A stretch of 37,630 nt of DNA from an uncultured Bermanella sp. (GTDB lineage Bacteria; Pseudomonadota; Gammaproteobacteria; Pseudomonadales; Oceanobacteraceae). The DNA lies in NCBI GenBank assembly GCA_913058575.1, contig CAJXRF010000055.1, positions 1 through 37,630 on the forward strand. Reading direction: 5' to 3'. Of this stretch, positions 33,681 to 37,630 are shown one piece after another (the first letter of the stretch is position 1; every line of letters starts with the position of its first letter). A program made the position numbers and the translations under genes. The notes under the pieces were generated by a model. The model did no database searches. It saw only the letters and a list, made by a program, of their open reading frames with translations, and was not told where the DNA came from.

Positions 33681-34046
33681 TTAATCTTCCTTGTCGGCAG
33701 CGGTGCGCTCTATCATTACGCCTACCGCTTTGGCGCCACGTATGGCACCTGGCTTACTGAGTTTTAATTCAAGCCAAGGGATATTAAATTCCTTCAATAA
33801 AATTTGGGCAATGGCTTCTGCCATTGTCTCCACCAGCAAAAACTCACTACCAGAAATAAAGCTAATTAAACGCTTAGAGACATCTTTATAATTCAGCGCC
33901 AGTTCAATATTTTCACTTTTCGCCGCAGGCTTATTATCCCAAGCCATGACCAAGTCAATACGAACAATTTGCTTTATTTCACGCTCCCAATCATAAATAC
34001 CAATAATGGTTTCAATTTCTAAACCGTCTACAAATACTTTATCCAT
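33681..34046 (-). CDS. folB: Dihydroneopterin aldolase
   Basis: The predicted product has 121 residues. ATG at 34046 gives the family N-terminus MDKVFVDGLEIETIIGIYDWE, here split by the key Glu in IETIIG; the longer frame begins with an unsupported TTG at 34070. The second signature, LSKPGAIRGAKAVGVMIER (near 96), carries the catalytic Lys. The enzyme cleaves dihydroneopterin to 6-hydroxymethyl-dihydropterin, the substrate of FolK encoded next. The folB-folK order downstream of divergent tsaD/rpsU is common in gammaproteobacteria. Confidence 0.94.
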   Translation of the reverse strand: MDKVFVDGLEIETIIGIYDWEREIKQIVRIDLVMAWDNKPAAKSENIELALNYKDVSKRLISFISGSEFLLVETMAEAIAQILLKEFNIPWLELKLSKPGAIRGAKAVGVMIERTAADKED

Positions 34047-34137
34047 TGGGTTCTCTATAACTATGTTCAATTAATTTTTAAGGCTGCTTGATACATTACT
34101 GGTTTTTAATCAGTATTTTTACGGCATTATGCTTACA

Positions 34138-35190
34138 CTAAATTGCCGGTAACTCATCCATAGGCCAACGAGGATGAATTATTATTTCATCGCCGTCTTT
34201 TTGGCCAGCCTTCAATCTTTGGCAACCAGCGTAGGCGATCATGGCACCATTATCGGTGCAAAACTCTGGCCTTGGGTAAAACACTTCACCTTTTAACTTA
34301 GCCATCACCTCATGAAGCTTTTGCCTTAATACTTTATTGGCACTGACGCCACCGGCAATTACTAAACGCTTATGACCTGTTTGCAATAAAGCTCGTTTAC
34401 ATTTAATGGCTAGGGTTTCTACCACCGCTCGCTCGAAGGCCACCGATATATCTGCCTTATCCTGCGAGGTTAATTCACCATCTTGCTCTTCGCTAGGTGA
34501 AGAATTTTGTTCTTTACATTTTAAGATGGTATTTCGTGCTGATGTTTTTAAACCACTAAATGAGAAATCTAAACCTGGGCGGTCGGTCATGGGACGTGGA
34601 AATAAAAATCGCTTGGTATCTCCATTGGCCGCTAAGCGCGCGATGTGCGGGCCACCTGGGTATGGCAAGTCCATCATTTTTGCGGTTTTATCAAAGGCCT
34701 CTCCTGCGGCATCATCAATGCTTTCCCCTAGTACTTCATATTGGCCAATGCCTTTTACATCCACCAATTGCGTATGGCCACCGCTTACTAGTAAAGCCAC
34801 AAAGGGAAACTCAGGAGCATTATCTTCTAATAAAGGGGCCAACAAATGCCCTTCCATGTGGTGAATGGCCAAAGCCGGTAACCCCCAACTCCAAGCCAAG
34901 CTTCTGGCCAAGCAAGCGCCTACCAACAATGCCCCTGCTAAGCCTGGGCCACTGGTATAGGCAATGCCGTCTAAATCATCAGACGTACAATTTGCTTCTT
35001 TAAGTACCTGCTTTATAAGTGGGATCGATTTACGAATATGATCGCGGCTGGCCAGTTCAGGCACCACGCCACCATATATGGCGTGCATTTCAATTTGACT
35101 GTATAAACAATGTGCCAACAGGCCTTGCTCAGAGTCATATATGGCGACCCCTGTTTCATCACAACTGCTTTCTATGGCTAAAACCCGCAT
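34138..35190 (-). CDS. tsaD: tRNA N6-adenosine threonylcarbamoyltransferase TsaD
   Basis: The predicted product has 350 residues. ATG at 35190 gives the family start [19 protein letters not shown], with GGGGTGG upstream; the frame to 35292 is spurious. The metal-binding HHMEGH (near 110), VSGGHTQLV (near 134) and [10 protein letters not shown] (near 270) are present. With TsaB, TsaE and TsaC it makes t6A37 in ANN-decoding tRNAs, an essential function. It is divergent from rpsU as in most gammaproteobacteria. The length (~340-350) is normal. Confidence 0.97.
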   Translation of the reverse strand: MRVLAIESSCDETGVAIYDSEQGLLAHCLYSQIEMHAIYGGVVPELASRDHIRKSIPLIKQVLKEANCTSDDLDGIAYTSGPGLAGALLVGACLARSLAWSWGLPALAIHHMEGHLLAPLLEDNAPEFPFVALLVSGGHTQLVDVKGIGQYEVLGESIDDAAGEAFDKTAKMMDLPYPGGPHIARLAANGDTKRFLFPRPMTDRPGLDFSFSGLKTSARNTILKCKEQNSSPSEEQDGELTSQDKADISVAFERAVVETLAIKCKRALLQTGHKRLVIAGGVSANKVLRQKLHEVMAKLKGEVFYPRPEFCTDNGAMIAYAGCQRLKAGQKDGDEIIIHPRWPMDELPAI

Positions 35191-35342
35191 GGCCACCCCT
35201 AAAATTAGTGTCTTGCAAAAAATTAGTGCTATTTTACGTGCCAAAGCGACATAAGACCAGACACTCCTACCCTCTTCTAAGCCAGTAACCACAAGGCCTA
35301 ACGGGCGATTTACAAATACATCAACTATACTGGTTAACGGTT

Positions 35343-35371
35343 TTGCAATTGCGGGATAAAGCGAGTAGAAT
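35343..35371 (+). promoter_or_regulatory. Sigma-70 promoter of rpsU-yqeY-dnaG
   Basis: TTGCAA (35343-35348), a 17-base spacer and TAGAAT (35366-35371) form a good housekeeping promoter (4/6 and 5/6 consensus matches). The leader of about 105 bases to the rpsU ATG contains a short GGGT/ACCC hairpin near 35428-35440. The rest of the gap 35191-35483 shows nothing further. Confidence 0.65.
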
Positions 35372-35483
35372 CCCCCGCCTCATAGGGCCTCTGTGAGCAA
35401 TGTTTAAGCGAGCAATCGTTCAAACACAAGGTTTCGCAGGGTGAAGTACCCACAGTCAACTGATACGTAATAAGGTAGTTTTA

Positions 35484-35699
35484 ATGCCACAAGTTAAAGT
35501 AAAAGAAAACGAGCCATTTGACGTAGCACTACGTCGTTTCAAACGTTCTTGCGAAAAAGCAGGCGTTCTTTCTGAAGTACGTCGTCGCGAACAGTTTGAA
35601 AAGCCAACTACAGAACGTAAGCGCAAAAAAGCTGCTGCCGTTAAGCGTCACGCTAAAAAAGTTTCACGCGAACAGCGTAAAATGGTTCGTTTGTACTAA
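35484..35699 (+). CDS. rpsU: 30S ribosomal protein S21
   Basis: The protein has 71 residues, exactly the usual length. It reads [20 protein letters not shown] followed by a very basic C-terminal half ([17 protein letters not shown]) and ends KMVRLY, all typical. It binds the 30S platform near the anti-Shine-Dalgarno region and helps initiation. It is the first gene of the macromolecular-synthesis operon, with AAGG 8 bases before the ATG and the promoter at 35343-35371. Confidence 0.98.
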   Translation: MPQVKVKENEPFDVALRRFKRSCEKAGVLSEVRRREQFEKPTTERKRKKAAAVKRHAKKVSREQRKMVRLY

Positions 35700-35731
35700 T
35701 TAAGATCATCAACTGATTTAGAGACATCGCT

Positions 35732-36184
35732 ATGAGTGAGCAAGGCCTGGTTCAAACCCTTAAGGATGCTGTAAAAGCTTCTATGCGTGCGAAAGATAAG
35801 CCACGCGTACAAGCATTGCGCCTTATACAGGCTGAACTCAAGCGAGTTGAAGTTGACGAACGCATCGAACTGGATGACGCACGTGTCATTAGCATTTTAG
35901 ATAAAATGCTAAAACAGCGTCGTGACTCTATAAAGCAATACGAAGATGCAGGCCGTAATGAGCTTGCTGAAGGTGAGCTTTATGAAGTTAACGTGATTCA
36001 GGATTTTCTTCCAGAAGCCCTATCTGAAGAAGAGCTATCTGCCATTGTTGTTAAAGCAATTGCCGATAGCGATGCATCGGGCATGCAAGACATGGGTAAG
36101 GTAATGGGACTGGTTAAGCCTCAAATCCAAGGCCGTGCAGAAGTTGGTAAAGTCAGCCAATTGGTTAAAAGCAAGCTAGCTTAA
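35732..36184 (+). CDS. yqeY: GatB/YqeY domain-containing protein
   Basis: The protein has 150 residues and matches the free-standing YqeY family: AVKASMRAKDKPRVQALRLIQAE at the start, then RRDSIKQYEDAGRNELAEGE and DFLPEALSEEEL in the middle. A GMQDMGKVMGLVKPQIQGRA block closes it. The fold is related to the tRNA-binding tail of the GatB amidotransferase subunit, but the role of the stand-alone form is unknown. It lies between rpsU and dnaG, as in Pseudomonas and many relatives. Confidence 0.95.
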   Translation: MSEQGLVQTLKDAVKASMRAKDKPRVQALRLIQAELKRVEVDERIELDDARVISILDKMLKQRRDSIKQYEDAGRNELAEGELYEVNVIQDFLPEALSEEELSAIVVKAIADSDASGMQDMGKVMGLVKPQIQGRAEVGKVSQLVKSKLA

Positions 36185-36213
36185 TGCCACTGCTTTTGGC
36201 ATATTGATTGCCT

Positions 36214-37630
36214 ATGGCTGGTCGTATTCCCCAATCGTTCATTGACGATCTATTATCACGCATCAACATTGTTGACGTGGTTGATAGCCGAGTACGACTT
36301 AAAAAGGCCGGCAAAAATCACAGTGCCTGCTGCCCCTTTCATAACGAAAAAACCCCCTCTTTTACGGTTAGTTCCGACAAACAATTCTATTATTGTTTTG
36401 GTTGTGGTGCCAAAGGCAACGCACTGGGCTTTGTTATGGAATTCGATAATATCGACTTTCCCGAAGCGGTGGACAACCTTGCCGGCACGCTGGGCATGGA
36501 AGTACCCAAAGAAGAAATCAGCCCGCACCAACAGCAAAAGCAACAAGAACGCATTAGCCTATACGACCTATCTGGCAGTGCCAGTGAGTTTTATCAGCAA
36601 CAGTTACGCTTTCATGATAATCGCCAAGCCCCCATTGAATACCTAAAAAAACGCGGACTTTCGGGTAAGGCTGCTAAGTTTTTTCAAATTGGTTACGCAC
36701 CACCGGGCTGGGATAATTTAAAAAGCGCATTGGGCACTGATGAAGAAAAACTGCAGGGTTTAAAAGACGCAGGCCTTGTTATTGAAAAAGACAGCGGCAA
36801 AACCTACGACCGTTTTCGAAACCGCGTCATCTACCCTATTCGCGATTTACGTGGCCGCACCATTGGTTTTGGCGCACGTACCTTGGGGGACGATAAACCC
36901 AAATACCTCAATAGCCCAGAAACCCCCATATTTAACAAAGGCCATGAACTTTACGGCCTTTACGAATGTCGACAAATTCGCCAAACCCTCAAACGCTTTT
37001 TAGTAGTAGAAGGCTATATGGATGTGGTGGCGCTGCACGAATTTGGCATTCATTACGCGGTAGCCACACTCGGTACTGCCACCAGTGACACCCACTTAAA
37101 CAAACTGTTTAAAATTGCCCCTGAAATTGTCTTTTGTTTTGATGGCGACGAAGCTGGGCGCCGTGCCGCCAAACGGGGCTTGGATTTAGTCTTGCCCATT
37201 TTGGAAGACGGCCAACAAATTCGCTTTATGTTTCTACCTGAAGGGGAAGACCCTGACTCCATGGTGCGTAAAGAAGGCAAAGAAGGCTTCGAGCAACGTA
37301 TGAATAATGCCCAAGGGGTCAGTGAGTTTTTACTGACCACCCTAAAGCAAGACATAGACGACCCTGCCAGCATTGATGGCCGCGCCCGCTTAGCAAAACT
37401 CGCTGCGCCACTGCTGCAACAGGTGCCCGGCAAAGTACTGCAAACACTTTTTTGGCAAGCGCTGGCTGAAGATACGCAAATAGATGTAGAGCAAATTAAG
37501 TCTCTGGCCATTAGCGAAGAAGCCAAGCCACTGGAAACACCCCCTCCTTCAAAACAAAGAACACAAGAGCGCGAATATCAATACACTGCGCCAAGTGACA
37601 CAAGCACGGCTGAAGCCCATGGGGAGTATT
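36214..37630 (+). CDS. dnaG: DNA primase DnaG (3' end cut by the window)
   Basis: The frame is open from ATG 36214 to the window end, 472 codons, and is incomplete at the C-terminus. The product starts MAGRIPQSFIDDLLSRINI. The CHC2 zinc-binding module follows (residues about 35-65: ACCPFHNEKTPSF and YYCFGCGAKGN). The Toprim catalytic core has VVEGYMDVVALHEF (Glu, near 270) and FCFDGDEAGRRAA (Asp-x-Asp, near 308). A linker rich in Pro/Gln/Ser precedes the missing DnaB-binding domain. It makes RNA primers at the replication fork. The ribosome-binding site is weak, as is usual for dnaG in this operon, limiting expression relative to rpsU. The next gene is expected to be rpoD. Confidence 0.97.
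   Translation, partial: MAGRIPQSFIDDLLSRINIVDVVDSRVRLKKAGKNHSACCPFHNEKTPSFTVSSDKQFYYCFGCGAKGNALGFVMEFDNIDFPEAVDNLAGTLGMEVPKEEISPHQQQKQQERISLYDLSGSASEFYQQQLRFHDNRQAPIEYLKKRGLSGKAAKFFQIGYAPPGWDNLKSALGTDEEKLQGLKDAGLVIEKDSGKTYDRFRNRVIYPIRDLRGRTIGFGARTLGDDKPKYLNSPETPIFNKGHELYGLYECRQIRQTLKRFLVVEGYMDVVALHEFGIHYAVATLGTATSDTHLNKLFKIAPEIVFCFDGDEAGRRAAKRGLDLVLPILEDGQQIRFMFLPEGEDPDSMVRKEGKEGFEQRMNNAQGVSEFLLTTLKQDIDDPASIDGRARLAKLAAPLLQQVPGKVLQTLFWQALAEDTQIDVEQIKSLAISEEAKPLETPPPSKQRTQEREYQYTAPSDTSTAEAHGEY

Noticed and set aside
34406-35288. Plus-strand frames opposite tsaD
   Set aside because: Antisense to a certain, fully conserved gene.
36242-37526. Frames overlapping dnaG on both strands (36242-36646, 36776-37003, 37053-37526)
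   Set aside because: All lie within the real dnaG frame, which shows CHC2 and Toprim motifs and is open to the window end.
1-37630. tRNA, rRNA, insertion sequence or prophage remnants
   Set aside because: No cloverleaf-like sequence, transposase, integrase or phage structural gene was seen on either strand.

Overview
The window reads as chromosomal DNA of a marine, Oceanospirillales-type gammaproteobacterium (Bermanella/Oleispira/Thalassolituus-like). This placement is an inference from gene order and protein style, not from a search. It rests on lptD-surA-pdxA-rsmA-apaG-apaH-glpE divergent from amgK-murU-djlA, tsaD divergent from rpsU-yqeY-dnaG, a prkA-yeaH-spoVR operon, and flagellar H-ring genes. 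Base composition and codon use look even, and I see no insertion sequence, integrase, CRISPR array, tRNA or rRNA.

Left part (1-7.2 kb, the most accessory region). On the minus strand there is a candidate small RNA with four GGA motifs and a clear terminator. Next to it is a 41-residue membrane peptide resembling CcoM of cbb3 oxidase, preceded by a perfect FNR/ANR box, and then a single-domain cyclic-nucleotide-binding protein. Divergent from these is a two-gene unit: a TPR + beta-barrel outer-membrane protein of the Slam/DUF560 type (type XI secretion) followed by a 908-residue exported FecR-domain protein with a long acidic linker and a TbpB-like C-terminus. I read this as a secretion pore with its cargo, and it is the most interesting locus here. 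Convergent with it is a pair encoding a lipoprotein metallophosphoesterase and an unrecognised outer-membrane-like protein.

Central part (7.2-19.7 kb, core envelope and metabolism): gph, rpe, a PlsC-like acyltransferase, then amgK-murU-djlA on the minus strand. Divergent from these, lptD-surA-pdxA-rsmA-apaG-apaH-glpE run on the plus strand with tight overlaps. A 17-codon mini-ORF bridges pdxA and rsmA.

Right part (20-37.6 kb). prkA-yeaH-spoVR form a stress operon with a possible sigma-54 promoter. Then come a channel-less RCK-like protein, flgP-flgT behind a convincing sigma-28 (FliA) promoter, and an EamA transporter. A 620-bp gap holds three 61-bp tandem repeats capped by a strong terminator. 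After it lie a TraF-like outer-membrane protein, cca overlapping a pteridine reductase, convergent folB-folK, tsaD, and the macromolecular-synthesis operon rpsU-yqeY-dnaG. dnaG is cut by the window end. Several start codons were moved inward from the longest open frame where a ribosome-binding site, signal peptide or family N-terminus supports it.
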